Assembly: GCF_001591825.1 (NCBI RefSeq)
Contig: NZ_BCVQ01000023.1
Span: forward strand, 1-61,493
DNA: 61,493 nucleotides
Origin: Rossellomorea vietnamensis NBRC 101237
GTDB taxonomy: Bacteria > Bacillota > Bacilli > Bacillales > Bacillaceae_B
Direction: 5' to 3'
Under the pieces are notes generated by a model. That model was not told the DNA's origin and did not search any database. It worked only from the letters and a program-made list of their open reading frames with translations. Position 1 is the first letter of the stretch, and each line of letters opens with the position of its first letter. Shown piece by piece: positions 61,429 through 61,493 of this stretch. Position numbers and translations under genes: made by a program.

Positions 61429-61493
61429 CAGGAATAACTTAGAAATATATCTATATGGAATTGCTAAGCAGATAAGATCTTTATTCCGTTAAA

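Overview
The window looks like about 61 kb of a large, self-transmissible, theta-type plasmid from a low-GC Firmicute, most likely a Bacillaceae member. The reasons are consensus AGGAGG-type ribosome binding sites, frequent TTG and GTG starts, iterons beside two replication genes, a ParA/ribbon-helix-helix partition pair, a Gram-positive (Tcp-like) conjugation operon, and many plasmid-type hypothetical genes. No rRNA, tRNA, CRISPR array or intact transposase was seen.

Layout. (1) 1-5.2 kb: replication. A wHTH/HTH initiator-like gene (minus) and a PriCT-type primase/Rep gene (plus) flank two iteron families, with a strong terminator hairpin in the leader of the second gene. (2) 5.2-6.1 kb: non-coding, with a 24-bp hairpin and a 162-nt tract without any C; a transfer-origin candidate. 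(3) 6.1-18.7 kb: an eleven-gene conjugation operon (coupling ATPase, Replic_Relax protein, TcpC/D/E-like proteins, VirB4, lipoprotein, VirB6-like membrane protein, VirB8-like protein, two-domain peptidoglycan hydrolase). (4) 18.8-36.8 kb: a defence island: OLD-family nuclease, resolvase remnant, TIR plus two-TM protein, a dynamin-like GTPase pair resembling Eleos (LeoBC/LeoA), a complete type I restriction-modification locus, and a cold-shock/zinc-ribbon protein. (5) 37.3-40.1 kb: a roughly 600-nt, GC-rich, multi-hairpin region that looks like a large structured RNA, directly ahead of a RadC-like gene whose ribosome binding site lies in its own hairpin, then small regulatory genes. (6) 40.2-50.2 kb, minus strand: a six-gene operon: TPR/beta-CASP nuclease, protein with a GrpE-like C-terminus, Hsp70, HEAT-repeat protein, coiled-coil protein and WHH nuclease. 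I do not recognise it as a named system. (7) 50.4-61.5 kb: small plasmid genes, a second structured RNA candidate ending in a terminator, operator-like palindromes, ParA/RHH partition genes, a serine resolvase, two proteins with PD-(D/E)XK-like regions, and a secreted nuclease lipoprotein.

How it fits together. Replication, partition, resolution and transfer functions form the backbone. The centre is loaded with candidate anti-phage modules. A dispersed family of AT-rich palindromes with an ACATATGT or ACATATATGT core lies in intergenic gaps between about 37 and 57 kb and is a candidate set of partition or regulatory sites. The strongest candidates for undescribed biology are the large RNA at 37.7-38.3 kb and the chaperone-nuclease operon at 40.2-50.2 kb. 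All function calls rest on motifs and gene context read by eye; no database search was run.
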